The notes under the pieces: generated by a model
Seen by the model: only the letters and a program-made list of their open reading frames with translations
Told to the model about the DNA's origin: nothing
Databases searched by the model: none
NCBI GenBank assembly: GCA_003049485.1
Contig: PYST01000021.1
Coordinates: 124,001 to 188,000 of the forward strand
Length of the DNA stretch: 64,000 nucleotides
Origin: Ophioceras dolichostomum
Taxonomy: Eukaryota; Ascomycota; Sordariomycetes; Magnaporthales; Ophioceraceae
Direction of reading: 5' to 3'
Made by a program: the position numbers and the translations under genes
Shown: positions 32,826 to 44,123 of the stretch, one piece after another
Numbering within the stretch: position 1 is the first letter of the stretch
Layout: each line of letters starts with the position of its first letter

Positions 32826-35390
32826 ATGGATGTCGCGGCGGCCGGGGCTTCGGGCTCGACCGGGCAGGCCGCCCGAAGGAGGAGGAACCATAGAGGAGGG
32901 AAGAAGAAGAAGGCGCGGAGGAAGTCGTTCGCCACGACGGCCGACGAGATGGCTCACGATGATTCGTCGAGGGACAGCTTTTATGCACAACCCGGCCACG
33001 ACCTGAGCAACGACAGTCTCGACAGCGAAGCCCTGCTCGACCACCGAGATCACAAGCCCGTACGGATAAGGCGGCCGTCGCTCGGCCCTAGCTCCAGCCT
33101 CCTTGGCCAGCAGCAGCAGCAGCAGCAGCCCAGCCTCCCATCCAGCAGACTACGGACAGTCCATGGCGGCGAAAGCGCCGAGGACGACGACGAAGAGTCG
33201 ATGAACGAAGGTGCTCCGCTCCTGTCCCACTCGGTTCGCCTGGGCCTGGCGGGATCCGAGCCGGCCCTGCGGTCCTTGCCGGCCTATGGCTCCCGGGATA
33301 AGACAACGGTGGGCCTGAAGAGCGCGCCGCGCAGCCGCAACAGCTCTAGCATCTCGGCCGATCGCAAGAAATTCCTCAACCCGTTCACCTCGTCGAGCGA
33401 CAGCTACAATGTGAACTTCCCGCCCTCGGTGCCCAACAGCCCTCTTATCCGACCATCTGACGGAATTGCGATAAACCTGGGTGATGACCTCTTGCGCGAA
33501 GAGATCGGTAGGAACGATGCTCTCCTGGGCCGGGCGGCGACTGTGGCAGACATGGAAGAACATGAGCGCAATGGCCAGGCCTCGCCCCTCATGCCGTCTC
33601 CGCTGGAGAGGCGACACACAGTGTGCCTTCCGGCCGAGGAGGACGTTTGCTTCCCGCAGGAGGGCATGTCTGAGATGGCAGATGACGATCTACACGCTGC
33701 GGACGGCACGGTCAGCTCCCGCGTCCGAACTAGGCGACGACGGGGCAAATGGCCGGATCTTTCGGTACTCGAGGAGTGGAGCCACCTTGAAAAGGAGGGC
33801 CGCACCGATGAGCGTCGCGTGAAGAAGGTTACGGAGCCTCAGCTGATCAACGGCCGGTTGCGGCCCCTAAACAAGACGTGGTTCCGTGCCGAGGAGGATG
33901 CCCCTTACCGCTTCACTTACTTCAATGAGGACTTCCAAAGCACCATCCACAGTCAGACTATTTCCGAGCTCGTTCAGCCTGGGGCAAGCTTTCGGGAGCT
34001 GTTTGTGCCAGAACCCACTGTCCTAGAGGATTCCTCCTCAGACGAAGACGAGGACATAGCTGGGATCACGACCACTATGCCGACCCCGGCAGTCCGGCAA
34101 GTCACTACCCCGCAGGTCTGGGGTAATAGTACCACCGAAATGAGGCTTCCCAGCCGACAAGCTTCAGCGGCCACGGCTGTCCTCAGCCAGCCTTCGTTGA
34201 TGGACCCAAGGACTGCCGCGCCGGCACGCACGCTCTCGCCGACGACCTACAGAGACGGCTCAGCGAGCGCGGCCAGCGTGGAGCATTTGCCATCCGGCCA
34301 CGTCACTCCCGTGGGCCCCAAGTCCCCAGTGCGGGCTCCAGTCACACAGAGCGACAGCAACGAAAACAGGAAGACCCCGACGCCACCCGAGGGCAAGCCT
34401 GTCAAGTTCGGCGAGCGGCCGGTGTGGTGGCTCGACGTACTGAGTCCTACGGAGGCCGAGATGCGGGCCATCTCCAAGACGTTCGGCATCCACCCGCTAA
34501 CGGCCGAGGACATCATCATGCAGGAGGCGCGAGAGAAGGTGGAGCTCTTCCGGCACTACTACTTCGTCAACTACCGCACGTTCGACCAGGACCAGGACAG
34601 CGAGAACTTCCTGGAGCCCGTCAACATCTACATGGTGGTGTTCCGCGAGGGCGTGCTAACCTTCCACTTCTCCATCACCCCTCACCCGGCCAACGTGCGC
34701 CGCCGCGTCCGCCAGCTGCGCGACTACATGATGCTCTCCGCCGACTGGATCTCGTACGCCATCATCGACGACATCACGGACGTATTCGTCCCCCTGATCC
34801 AGAAGATCGAAGCAGAAGTTGACGAGATCGACGACGCCGTGCTGGAGCTGCACTCGGCGCCCACGGCCGAGGAGGACAAGAAGCACGAGAGCAACGCGAA
34901 CCGCGACAGCGCCATGCTGCGGCGCGTGGGGGGCTGCCGCAAGAAAGTCATGGGCCTCTACCGCCTCCTGGGCAACAAGGCCGACGTCATCAAGGGGTTC
35001 GCGAAGCGGTGCAACGAGCACTGGGAGGTGGCACCCCGCTCCGACATCGGCCTGTACCTGGGCGACATCCAGGACCACATCGTCACCATGACGTCGAACC
35101 TGGGCCACTACGAGAAGCTGCTGGCGCGGTCGCACGCGAACTACCTGGCCCAGATCAACCTGCGCATGAACGTGCGCCAGGAGGAGACTGCGGACATCCT
35201 GGGCAAGCTGACCATCCTGAGCACCATCGTGCTGCCCATGAACCTCGTCACGGGGCTCTGGGGCATGAACGTGTGGGTCCCCGGCCAGGAGATGGAGGGG
35301 GACCTGCGCTGGTTTTTCTGCATCACCGCCACGCTGCTCACTGGCGGCCTGTTATGTTTCTGGGTTGTAAAGAGGTTGTACGGCATGTAA
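32826..35390 (+). CDS. CorA-type magnesium transporter (Alr1/Mnr2 family)
   Basis: A Mg2+ channel/transporter of the CorA superfamily; yeast relatives act at the plasma membrane (Alr1/2) or vacuole (Mnr2). It is a single exon, 854 aa from ATG 32826 (MDVAAAGASGSTGQAARRRR). An in-frame ATG at 32667 would add 53 residues. The first ~500 residues are a Ser/Arg-rich cytosolic region with a short poly-Gln. The CorA domain begins near WWLDVLSPTEAEMRAISKTF and continues through FGIHPLTAEDIIMQEAREKV and the long stalk helix. The signature GMNVWVPGQE sits after the first membrane segment (ILSTIVLPMNLVTGLW); a second segment precedes the basic end VVKRLYGM. The GMN motif is intact. Which organelle it serves is not decided by sequence. 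Confidence 0.92.
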   Translation: MDVAAAGASGSTGQAARRRRNHRGGKKKKARRKSFATTADEMAHDDSSRDSFYAQPGHDLSNDSLDSEALLDHRDHKPVRIRRPSLGPSSSLLGQQQQQQQPSLPSSRLRTVHGGESAEDDDEESMNEGAPLLSHSVRLGLAGSEPALRSLPAYGSRDKTTVGLKSAPRSRNSSSISADRKKFLNPFTSSSDSYNVNFPPSVPNSPLIRPSDGIAINLGDDLLREEIGRNDALLGRAATVADMEEHERNGQASPLMPSPLERRHTVCLPAEEDVCFPQEGMSEMADDDLHAADGTVSSRVRTRRRRGKWPDLSVLEEWSHLEKEGRTDERRVKKVTEPQLINGRLRPLNKTWFRAEEDAPYRFTYFNEDFQSTIHSQTISELVQPGASFRELFVPEPTVLEDSSSDEDEDIAGITTTMPTPAVRQVTTPQVWGNSTTEMRLPSRQASAATAVLSQPSLMDPRTAAPARTLSPTTYRDGSASAASVEHLPSGHVTPVGPKSPVRAPVTQSDSNENRKTPTPPEGKPVKFGERPVWWLDVLSPTEAEMRAISKTFGIHPLTAEDIIMQEAREKVELFRHYYFVNYRTFDQDQDSENFLEPVNIYMVVFREGVLTFHFSITPHPANVRRRVRQLRDYMMLSADWISYAIIDDITDVFVPLIQKIEAEVDEIDDAVLELHSAPTAEEDKKHESNANRDSAMLRRVGGCRKKVMGLYRLLGNKADVIKGFAKRCNEHWEVAPRSDIGLYLGDIQDHIVTMTSNLGHYEKLLARSHANYLAQINLRMNVRQEETADILGKLTILSTIVLPMNLVTGLWGMNVWVPGQEMEGDLRWFFCITATLLTGGLLCFWVVKRLYGM

Positions 35391-36325
35391 AAGCAAAGCA
35401 AGAGAACGAAAGCAAAATTGTGCCCATACACCATATATGGAGGCGTCAAGGAAAGGAGTAAAAGCCGGGGGAGAACGAAAAGTCATTGTAATTCAGCAGG
35501 GCAGAAGTCGGCAGAAAGGAGCGGTGTAACATAACGTTTTGGAATAGGACCTTTTGGATATTGTCCGTAGCTGGCCAAAGGATACATACACACCATGATA
35601 GGAGTCCCTTTGAGGCCGGACACGCAATACACGGCGGGAGACTGAACCTCTTCCTCCTCAACCTTTTCCCCATCTGTATCATCACTCTCCCTGTGACAGA
35701 TACATGTTGGTGGCTCACGCTTTGGGTGCTATTAGGCAAATTTCGAGACCAGTTCAGTTGGCAGTTCTCACAGGATATACAAGCCAGGCGTTGGATGGAT
35801 TCATATATTCACGACATTTCCATGACTGGACTTCATGGGAAGCCATGAGAGGTTGTTTGTGTGACGCCTTAGCGGCAGGCATTGTGTCGAGATTACCTAG
35901 GTATCTCATCCATCCTCCAACCATCGAAGACCAGGGCAGATGTACAAGCCCTTAGCCTACGTCCAGAAACCCTCTCCATATCTGGTCGACTACCTTCACC
36001 TTTTCCACCCCGTAACGCCAGAAAACCATAAAGACACGTAGAGAGTAGGCGAAAGAGAAAACAAAACCCGAAAAAACCGTCGCCACATGCCCATCATTCC
36101 AACAGAACCAACGATCTTAGGTAGGGGAATGCCGATTCTAGAAAGCGGACGAGGAAAAGAAAAGAGAAGATGAATCCAGCACCGGCCTCCCCAACGCCAT
36201 ATAGTGCCTAGCCAGCCCAGCCAAACACGCTCCTCTCGGGACCTCGCATAGCAAAAATAGCATTCCCATGCCACGAGGCCAATGCTCAATCCATCCCATC
36301 CACCAATCCATACCTGCCTACCTAG
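35391..36325. other. Convergent intergenic region
   Basis: 935 bp between the transporter gene and the RNA15-like gene. A TTACCTAGGTATC motif is at 35893-35905. No gene is seen. Confidence 0.5.
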
Positions 36326-37505
36326 CTACCGGGCCGGCTGACCCAAGAGATGGGCGCGCAGCTGCAGCACCTGTGTGCGCTCCACCTCCGGCAGCTGGTC
36401 GATGACCTCCTGCGATAGCGAAAGCAGTCGCTGCACAAGCTCCGTGTCGCCCATCTGGCTAGCCGCCGCGGGCGCGCCAAGGTCGGGCTGTGGAGCAACA
36501 GAGGGTGGTGGTGGCGCCGCGGCCGCGTAGGGCGCGGCGACGACGGGCGGGGTGTTGTTGTTGCTAGTTGCCGCCGCGGCGGAGTTGTAGGCGCCGTACG
36601 CGGCGGGCGGGGCGGCGGGGGCCACGGCGGTGGCGGGGGGCTCCATGACGGTCTGGATGGCCTCGGCGGAGACGAGGTCCATGAGCAGGAGGGCCTGGAA
36701 GATGGCGTACGAGAGCTGCGGGGCTTGGGAGAGCAGCTCCGTCGCGCGGGCGTGGTCGGTGGTCGCGACGGATTTCATGTGGGTGAGGATGTCGAGGAGC
36801 TGGGAGGGAGGGAGAGTGCGCAGGGTGCGCGAGATGGCATCTGTGGCGGACACGCCGGCGGGGAGGTCTTTTCCGGGGGGGAGGGGCGGGAGCTGAGGCG
36901 GTTGTTGCTGTTGTTGTTGGGAGGAGGAGGATCCGTTGCCGCCGCCGTTGTGCCCGTCGTACTGGGGGCGGTCATCGTCGTTGTTGCCGCCGACGGTGCC
37001 GGGCTCGTTGGAGAAGTCTACGCGGAGCTTGCGGCCGTGGATCTCCATGTCGTGCAGGTTGCGGACGGCTGATTCGGCGGAGTCTGTTTGTTGTTGTCGC
37101 TGTTGTTAGCTTCGACTTCAATCGATCGATCTATATTTGGAAGGGCATCGCAGAGCAGCATCTTGAGCCAGGCGGTTAAAGATCGCGGGATAGAATACAT
37201 ACCGGTGTCAGGATACTCGCAGAAACCGAAGCCCTTTGGCTTGCCAGTTTCTCGGTCGTAGACAAGGCGGAAGTTGAGGACGGTCCCGCACCTGGCGAAA
37301 ATGTCTGAGATCTGCTCCTCGGAGAGGCCTTCAATATTAAAAGTGTGATTAGCGTGCATTCATTCACCAGGAACGCCATGTGCAGTCTCTTTCTCGACAG
37401 GGAAGCAAGGTATGACGGGATGTTTCGGCCGGGAGACATTATTTGACACCTACCATATGGAATGTTGCCCACGAAGACAACCCGTGATGGAGGTCGGTTT
37501 GACAT
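36326..37505 (-). CDS. RNA15: CstF-64/Rna15-like mRNA 3'-end processing factor
   Basis: An RNA-binding subunit of the cleavage/polyadenylation machinery (CF IA in yeast) that recognises U/A- or GU-rich elements. Exons: 37454-37505, 37203-37328 and 36326-37083 (311 aa); the donors are GTAGGT and GTATGT and frames are kept. The RRM occupies residues ~8-90: RNP2 is VVFVGNIPYG, then LSEEQISDIFARCGTVLNFR, RNP1 is KPKGFGFCEY, closing with MEIHGRKLRVDFSNEPG. A Gln/Asn-rich linker follows, then the hinge domain (RTLPPSQLLDILTHMKSVAT). An Ala/Pro-rich region precedes the small C-terminal helical domain (VIDQLPEVERTQVLQLRAHL). Architecture matches the fungal family. Confidence 0.92.
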
Positions 37506-38241
37506 ATTGGCAGCCTTTCAGGTGGGAAGGAGCGACTCTGACAGGTGCTCGTCGATATGGAGAGGGAGTTGAGGCAATGCGATGCGACTCTCAGGTTCCG
37601 CAATCAACCACAGACAGGCAGTGGACAGGTAGGAGAAGAGTCTCTCAGAAAACGACCAACAATGAGCGAGTGGAACGGAACTGGGAACTGGGACGTCACA
37701 GATCAAGCGGGCTCGGGAGTCGAAGATAGGTATGGAACGAAATGAAGCTCGTCTCGAGCCTCCCTGGCGCAATCACGATCGTAAATAGGTATTTTGCAGT
37801 TTCTTTCGTGATCTACCAATGCCAAAGAAACGATCCAGCCCGGATGGATGTGAGAAGTCAGCTTAGTTGAGTTGTAAAGGTTTGTGACTCGACAGTACCA
37901 GAGTTGCTGTCAATGATGAATCAAAGGGAAAGCTTTGTCCTGGATAAAGCTTGAGTCTCTTGGTTTGATGCACAGTGGGGCAACGCGTCCAGCCGCAGGA
38001 ACGCGCCGCACTGTGCAGCTCTCAGCCTTTTGGAGCCGCACGTGATCGAAGCCATGACCCCGAATTTCACTCGGAGCTAAGACCCGGACCAGCCGGCTCC
38101 ACATAACTGGAGATGGAAGGGAGCTTTCTCGTCATGCAAAAGCTCTTCCGAGGTGTACTGTTCGAAGTTGCGAGCGACAGCAAACCGACAACAACGCGCG
38201 AGTGAGTGGTGGACACACCACTCCAACAAACAACATCCACC
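37506..38241. promoter_or_regulatory. Divergent intergenic region, RNA15-like / PHB2
   Basis: 736 bp between divergent start codons containing both promoters. No gene or clear element is seen. Confidence 0.5.
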
Positions 38242-39419
38242 ATGTCGAACCGCAATCCTCTACAAGAATACATGATGCGACTGCAATCGCAGGGCGGCCG
38301 CATGCCTGGAGGGGGACCAAGAGCCACCGGGGGACTGCTTGCCGCCGGCGCGCTGCTCGGCGGCATATACCTCTTCAACAATGCCCTCTTCAACGTCGAC
38401 GGTGGTCACCGAGCTATCAAGTACAGGAGGGTTAGCGGTGTGAGCAAGGAGATTTACGGCGAAGGTTCGTGCAGCCCATAATCGCTGCATGTCCTGTCCC
38501 TTAAGGCTCTGCGATCGAGCCGAGAAGGCAGAGACTTGCGAAAACAACATGGAAGGTCGAAGACTCCGGGTTTGTGCGCAGCCTCCTAACGTGACACAGG
38601 AACCCATTTCGCCATTCCATGGCTCGAGACGCCAGTCGTCTACGATGTCCGAGCGAAGCCGCGTACTGTGTCCTCCCTGACGGGCACCAAGGACCTGCAG
38701 ATGGTCAACATCAACTGCCGTGTCCTGTCGCGGCCAGACGTTAAGGCGCTGCCGCAGATCTACAGGACGCTGGGAGCCGACTACGACGAGCGCGTGCTGC
38801 CCTCGATCGTGAACGAGGTGCTGAAGAGCGTCGTGGCCCAGTTCAACGCCAGCCAGCTGATCACGCAGCGTGAGATGGTTGCCAGGCTGGTGCGCGAGAA
38901 CCTGTCCAGGAGAGCTGCGCGTTTCAACATCCTGTTGGATGATGTTTCTCTTACTGTGCGTTTCTTTGCCCCTGTGATTCCATCACACATCACCTCTCTC
39001 CTCGAGAGTCCCATTTCCCGAGGCAACTGACACATGTCGACTAATTTTGGGCTTGACTGGCGCTATACTAACCACCCGTCTCCTCACTGCAGCATCTTGC
39101 CTTCTCTCCGGAGTTCACGGCCGCAGTTGAGGCCAAGCAGGTCGCGCAACAGGACGCTCAGCGGGCCGCCTTCGTGGTCGACAAGGCCAGGCAGGAGAAG
39201 CAGGCCATGGTTGTCAAGGCTCAGGGTGAGGCGCGCTCGGCGGAGTTGATCGGTGAGGCCGTCAAGAAGAACAAGGCCTACGTTGAGCTGAAGAAGCTGG
39301 AGAACGCGAGGGCCATCGCGGGCATCCTTCAGGAGAACGGCGGCCGCAACAGGTTGCTGCTTGATGCGGAGGGCCTGGGCCTGAACGTTTTTGAGAAGGA
39401 GGAGTCGAAAAAGCAATAA
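38242..39419 (+). CDS. PHB2: Prohibitin-2
   Basis: Phb2 forms the ring-shaped prohibitin complex with Phb1 in the inner mitochondrial membrane, stabilising respiratory proteins and regulating m-AAA protease. Exons: 38242-38464, 38600-38955 and 39093-39419 (301 aa). The first intron has a GTTCGT donor and a CTAAC branch; all junctions keep the frame. The N-terminal membrane anchor is LLAAGALLGGIYLFNNALF (residues ~31-50). The SPFH/band 7 domain includes GGHRAIKYRRVSGVSKEIYG, GTHFAIPWLETPVVYDVRAK and LDDVSLTHLAFSPEFTAAVE. A coiled coil (AKQVAQQDAQRAAFVVDKAR) and the C-terminus close the protein. Length is typical of the family. This is Phb2 rather than Phb1 because of the extended N-terminus and the GTHF motif. 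Confidence 0.96.
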
Positions 39420-39985
39420 TCTGGCATAATTTTTCTTTTAATTCTGCCTTCTCGTTCTGGCGAACCCGAGTGAGGTGACAGCTCGAGGGGGGGAGCTGAG
39501 TTGGAAGGGATGAGACGAAATCTCCACACTGTATTACATAGGACCGCTACCTTAGTTACCGACCACCGCTGAAAAGCCAGTGGAACAGAGGCTGTACATT
39601 ACGAACAAAAGAAGAAGAGAAAAAAAAGTCCATTCATGACAGGTAGTTGACCTTTGCATGGCATAGATGGACTAGGTACTGAGTTAACACGAGTGAATCC
39701 CTGAGACATGCCGTGCTGCCTCTCGAGCTGTAGGCAGAAGGACTCAACCAGTGGTGGTGGCAAGAGCTACGCTGAGCTCTGGTTCGGCGCCCCACCATGC
39801 GCCATCAGGCTGAACCCCTCTTATCCTCTGAGAAACTCGACGACACGGAACCAAGTTTAACCTGAACAACTTTCTGCTCACGGACACAGCTCTCTTCGCT
39901 CTCCTCGCAATTACCAGGTCGCCCAGCCCAGAAACACATACGCTGTCCTCCCTCTTCTACTTCGCCAAACGCGCCGCCCGCCACC
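39420..39985. other. Intergenic region, PHB2 to NEDD8
   Basis: 566 bp between two genes on the same strand; it contains the PHB2 3' end and the NEDD8 promoter and leader. No gene is seen. Confidence 0.5.
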
Positions 39986-40690
39986 ATGTTAATCAAGTGA
40001 GTTGATCTGTCTCCTCTCCTCCCCACACTGGCTCTCGTGTGTGGTTCTCGAGAAGCAAGCTAACCTCCAGCGCGATGCGCGCAAACGTGCGACAGGGTCA
40101 GGACACTCACGGGCAAGGAGATCGAGCTCGACATCGAGCCTGAGTATAAGGTGCGTCCGTCGCGAGGATCTTCTACTGCATGCCTCCGGCCACATGCCCC
40201 CGCGTCTTCGGCCGGCAAAACCATCTGCGCAGATCGAGGCAGACCGCGCGCCAGACACGCGCCTTCCGGAACGCCCCCCTCGAGCCCACCGGAGCTCTTG
40301 TCGCCCGGCACCCAGAATTGGGGGGACTCACGAAGCTAATGTAAAATACAAACAAACATAACAGGTCGCGCAGATCAAAGAGAAGGTCGAGGAGAAGGAG
40401 GGCATCCCGCCCGTGCAACAACGACTTATCTATGGTGGCAAACAGATGTAAGTACATCTCCCAGTTGCCTCCAGTACCCGTACACCATCCTACACCATCC
40501 TACGTCTACGCCCCAGCCAAGTCCTGGCCAAGCATCTCTCGAAGGCTCGGAGTAAGATAGGATGTTTGCTAATTACTAAACCGTCATCATCGCAACCGAA
40601 CACAGGGTCGACGATAAGACTGCTGCAGAATACCAACTAGAGGGCGGCGCGACATTGCACCTAGTGCTGGCCCTACGCGGAGGATGCTGA
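39986..40690 (+). CDS. RUB1: NEDD8/Rub1 ubiquitin-like protein
   Basis: Rub1/NEDD8 is conjugated to cullins to activate SCF-type ubiquitin ligases. Four exons: 39986-39996 (11 nt), 40096-40150, 40365-40447 and 40606-40690 (77 aa). The joined product reads MLIKVRTLTGKEIELDIEPE, then KIKEKVEEKEGIPPVQQRLI-type sequence (here QIKEKVEEKEG) and LEGGATLHLVLALRGGC. The Ala/Glu pattern at LDIEPEYKV and the residues before LRGG mark it as NEDD8 rather than ubiquitin. The single Cys after GlyGly must be removed by a C-terminal hydrolase (Yuh1-type) to expose the conjugating glycine. Three introns in 234 coding bases make this an unusually fragmented small gene. Confidence 0.96.
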
Positions 40691-41774
40691 AAGAGAGGTA
40701 GCCGAGTCCGAATACCGAACATCTTTTTGATTCTTGTTTCTTCTAGTATCCCTTCTCTTCTGCGTATTCCAGGATGGCCTGTCCCACGATTCCCGATACT
40801 CGTCGGTAGCAACCTCAGGGTTTCTCTATCTAGGCTAGGTATCTAGTCTTGCCCACAGGTCGAGCGAGCGAAGGAAAGAGACACTTTCGTACTCCCTTTT
40901 GCTGTTCTTGATTCGATGCCAGAAGTCGGAATTACGCAGACTGTGAGTGGTAGCACAGTGCAGCGCTTGCTTGTTGGCTTCCATGGTATTACAACTTCGG
41001 CGTTTATCGGAGAGTCAGTTTGTAAGCCTGGCAACATCAGTCCAGCGAAGGGTCATGATGGGATAATTCAGATCGTTACCTTATCTTCGTAGCTCTTTTT
41101 CACACGAGGACTTCGTGTTGGGCATGATAAATGCGAACATAGACACCAGGTATAAGTCTGTTTGAATATGCGGCAATGTGCAACGCAACACTTGCCTGAT
41201 ATATGCAATGCCAAAGTACAGTAGCAGGTGTAGGCAGTATGGTCTCGCTCTTCACCAAAATACCCGATCAGACCGGAGCTTGAATAGTCCACAGTCCACT
41301 GATTTTAGGACGCCTCCTGCATGCCAATACAACAATGCTGCTCTCTCCCTAGTCTAGCATACCGCTCTTTGGTTCCCAATGTGCCCATCGCATTCCAAAT
41401 CCATGATGCCATATCCCGGCTATTTTATCATTCTATACCCATGAAGGTCCAAAAGAGCTCGTCCGACAGGAAGTAAACATGTAGTAGATAGATATGGGGT
41501 ATCTCAACTGCAGCCAGAAAACGTCATATATCCCTAAAGCCCTAGACCGGCTTATAAAACTCCACGCGAAGAAATGTATACACGCATATGCCACAGAATT
41601 TAACCAGCGCGATAAGTAGCAGGTAAGTGTTAGTTAGGTACAGGTAGGTACCTAGTGAGTTCTCAAAGCAAAAAACAATGAAACCCTAAACCAAAATCAA
41701 GAATAGTCAACAGGAAAAGAAATAGGAGTAAGCTAGGTAGATCTCGGTAGGTAGGTAGGGAGGTAGCTAATCCA
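40691..41774. other. Convergent intergenic region, NEDD8 / Elongin A
   Basis: 1.08 kb of 3' flanking sequence for both genes. GGTACAGGTAGGTACCTAG at 41637-41655 is a copy of the dispersed motif. No gene is seen. Confidence 0.5.
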
Positions 41775-43202
41775 CTACCGAGCTTGCCTCTTCGGCCGCA
41801 TGAAGATATCGACAGGCGCCTTGCGCTTGCGCATAAGCGGCGCCATCGATGGGGGCGAGCCGGCACCAGGAGGCAGGGGAGGACTGCCTTGGCCTCGGGA
41901 TGCAGTCTTTGCCCCAGAAGGAGACCCGGCATCGGCTCGACGGGAAGAAGGCGGCGGCGGCGAAAAGGCTGGGGGATTGGAAGAAGACGACGCCATCTTC
42001 GCGGATCCGCCGCCGCCGCCGCTCCTGGAGGGAGGCCCTAGTGAAGTCTTCGAGCTAGAAGGCCTAGCTCTGGGCCGCTCACCAAACACGTCGTCTTCAT
42101 CGTGGTCTTCGTCGTCGTTGCCATCGAGCGCCAGCGGGGACGGCTGGCGTCGGATGGCGGCGGAGGAGGAGGAGGAGGAGGATTTCTTCTTCGGTGTGGT
42201 GCCCGCGGACAACTGCTTCGAGCGCGCGGGACTGATGCCGAAGAGGCTGTCGTCCGCGGCGAACTCGTTGTAGTCGTCGTCGTCGTCGTCGTCGTCGCGG
42301 TCCTCTTCATCGTCTGAAACCATCACAACAGGCACTTTTCGAACCGCGGGTTTGGGGAGCCGCGGGGACGGCTCACCGCTGCTGGCGGCGTTGCTTAAGC
42401 CCTCCTTTGCCCGCAGCAGCCGAGCCTCCATCTCGGACCGCCCGCTGGCAAGCAGGCCACCAGGCTTGCGCCTGTTCACGGCCGGCAGGATCTCGTTGCT
42501 GCTGGGGCTGCCGAGATCCCTGTTCGCCGCGATGCGATGCTCGTTCACCATCGCCCGCGGCGCGCGCGCGATCTGGCCCGTCCGCGCGATCAGCTGCCCG
42601 GAGATGGCGTTGCGCCGCGCCACCTCGGCAGCCTCGCGCCTGGCGCGCCGCAGCACGCTCTGGCCGGACGTCAGCTTCGTGCGGCTGCCGCCGCCCCAGG
42701 ACAGGACGGAGTCATTCGCCGCGGCCCGCCGGCTGCCGCCGTGCCCGCCGAACCCGCCTCCGCCTCCGCCAGCGACGGTGCTCTGGCGCAGGCGGTGCGG
42801 TACCTCGCTGGGCTTCAGGATCTGGGTCTCGTTGCGGGCGCGCTCCTGCTTCAGCTTGTCGAACTGCTCGGCCAGGCGGGCCTCGGCGGCGGCGACCTGG
42901 GCGTCGCGCTCGCGTTTGTACTTGAAGTACACCTTGTGCCACGAGTGCGGGTTCTTGGGCACGTAGTGCAGCTCCTCGGCCGCGGAGCTGAAGTCGCGTT
43001 TGATGAGGCGCTGCCAGAGTTCTACGCAGTCCTCGATGATGTGCGGGCAGTTCTCCTCGATCTCGTGCAGCTGGTTCGGGTTCTCGACCCGCAGCAGGAT
43101 CGGCCGCGCCAGGTGGTAGGAGAGGTCCCCGATGCTGGCGATGTAGCTTATGTTTTTCACCGCCGCTCTTTGGCAGAGCTCAACTAGTGATTTGGGGGGC
43201 AT
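41775..43202 (-). CDS. ELA1: Elongin A (RNA polymerase II transcription factor SIII subunit A)
   Basis: Ela1 pairs with Elongin C; in yeast the complex with Cul3 ubiquitinates stalled RNA polymerase II, and in animals it stimulates elongation. Single exon, 475 aa from ATG 43202 (MPPKSLVELCQRAAVKNISY); the frame stays open 36 codons further upstream but the Elongin-A domain begins right at this Met. The BC-box-like SLVELCQRAA opens the domain, followed by LARPILLRVENPNQLHEIEE, then ELWQRLIKRDF and WHKVYFKYKRERDAQVAAAE (about residues 1-125). The rest is disordered: Gly-rich, Asp-rich (a run of eight Asp) and Ser-rich, with basic C-terminal KRKAPVDIFMRPKRQAR. Confidence 0.9.
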   Translation of the reverse strand: MPPKSLVELCQRAAVKNISYIASIGDLSYHLARPILLRVENPNQLHEIEENCPHIIEDCVELWQRLIKRDFSSAAEELHYVPKNPHSWHKVYFKYKRERDAQVAAAEARLAEQFDKLKQERARNETQILKPSEVPHRLRQSTVAGGGGGGFGGHGGSRRAAANDSVLSWGGGSRTKLTSGQSVLRRARREAAEVARRNAISGQLIARTGQIARAPRAMVNEHRIAANRDLGSPSSNEILPAVNRRKPGGLLASGRSEMEARLLRAKEGLSNAASSGEPSPRLPKPAVRKVPVVMVSDDEEDRDDDDDDDDYNEFAADDSLFGISPARSKQLSAGTTPKKKSSSSSSSAAIRRQPSPLALDGNDDEDHDEDDVFGERPRARPSSSKTSLGPPSRSGGGGGSAKMASSSSNPPAFSPPPPSSRRADAGSPSGAKTASRGQGSPPLPPGAGSPPSMAPLMRKRKAPVDIFMRPKRQAR

Positions 43203-44123
43203 GGTTTTGGAGCTCAGAAACCACCCTAGGTAGGATGGTTGGTGGTTGGGGATGCTGGTGAGATGGCTCAGAAAATCAGGGGCTGTGTTGGCCGAGATGG
43301 GAGCTGGCAAGTATGTACAGTGAGTGTGAGGGGTGATGAGCTGAGGGCTGAGAAGCCGAGTTGAGACTGGAGAGTGAGAACGGAATAATGAAAGGGGAAA
43401 AAGTCGAAGGAGATTGAAGGCTTCTTCTTATAGTCGGGGATTGGCCATGGGTTGGAGGGTTAAGCTCAAGCTCGGGTGGGTGACAGTATGAAGTCGGGTT
43501 GCTGAGTGTGTGTTCGTGCAGTTGTGATGAGAGCTTGAGTTGAACACCTGGTAACAAACTGGCGGCTTGATCGCCAGGGTGACGGTCGTTGTGTGAGTTG
43601 AACAGCCGTGAAAGTTACACAAAAATGAAACCCCCGTTCGAATGCGAAATTTGCTGAATGCGGCATTCGAAGGGTTTTAAAGAATTTGAACAAATGTCGA
43701 TTCGTGAAGCGTTGTGAGATGGGGGTGAGTGAGGACGAAACCAAAGCACACAGCATTGAAGTCCATCATTGTGCAGTGTGCGTGGCTGAGCCCAGCCATC
43801 GGCTCCGAACATTTGAAGTAACCGGGAACGATCCCACTGTCTAGCGGGTAACTGTGCGGTCCGCTGTGGCCCGCTGGAGCTAGTCTCCACAGCACATGCG
43901 CCCCCATTATTACAGCACTCAATGACTCCCGTCAAACCGGAACAAAAATATTCAAGTTGTTCTACGTGTATGCATGGATGGTTTCCAGCCTCATTCATCA
44001 TCCTTCGCCGAAACCCCAAGCCATTAACGAACCTATCCTTTTCAATTCCAAGCCACGCGGAGCCAACCTTCCAGTCCGTGAAGGCAACCAAAAGCTTCAG
44101 AGTCGGATCAAGGGCCCGTCACT
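43203..44123. promoter_or_regulatory. Divergent intergenic region, Elongin A / THO subunit 7
   Basis: 921 bp between divergent start codons containing both promoters and leaders. No gene is seen. Confidence 0.5.

Noticed and set aside
41784..42317. Plus-strand frames antisense to Elongin A
   Set aside because: They are Arg/Gly-rich mirror images of the low-complexity Asp/Ser/Gly tail of Elongin A, typical of shadow frames.
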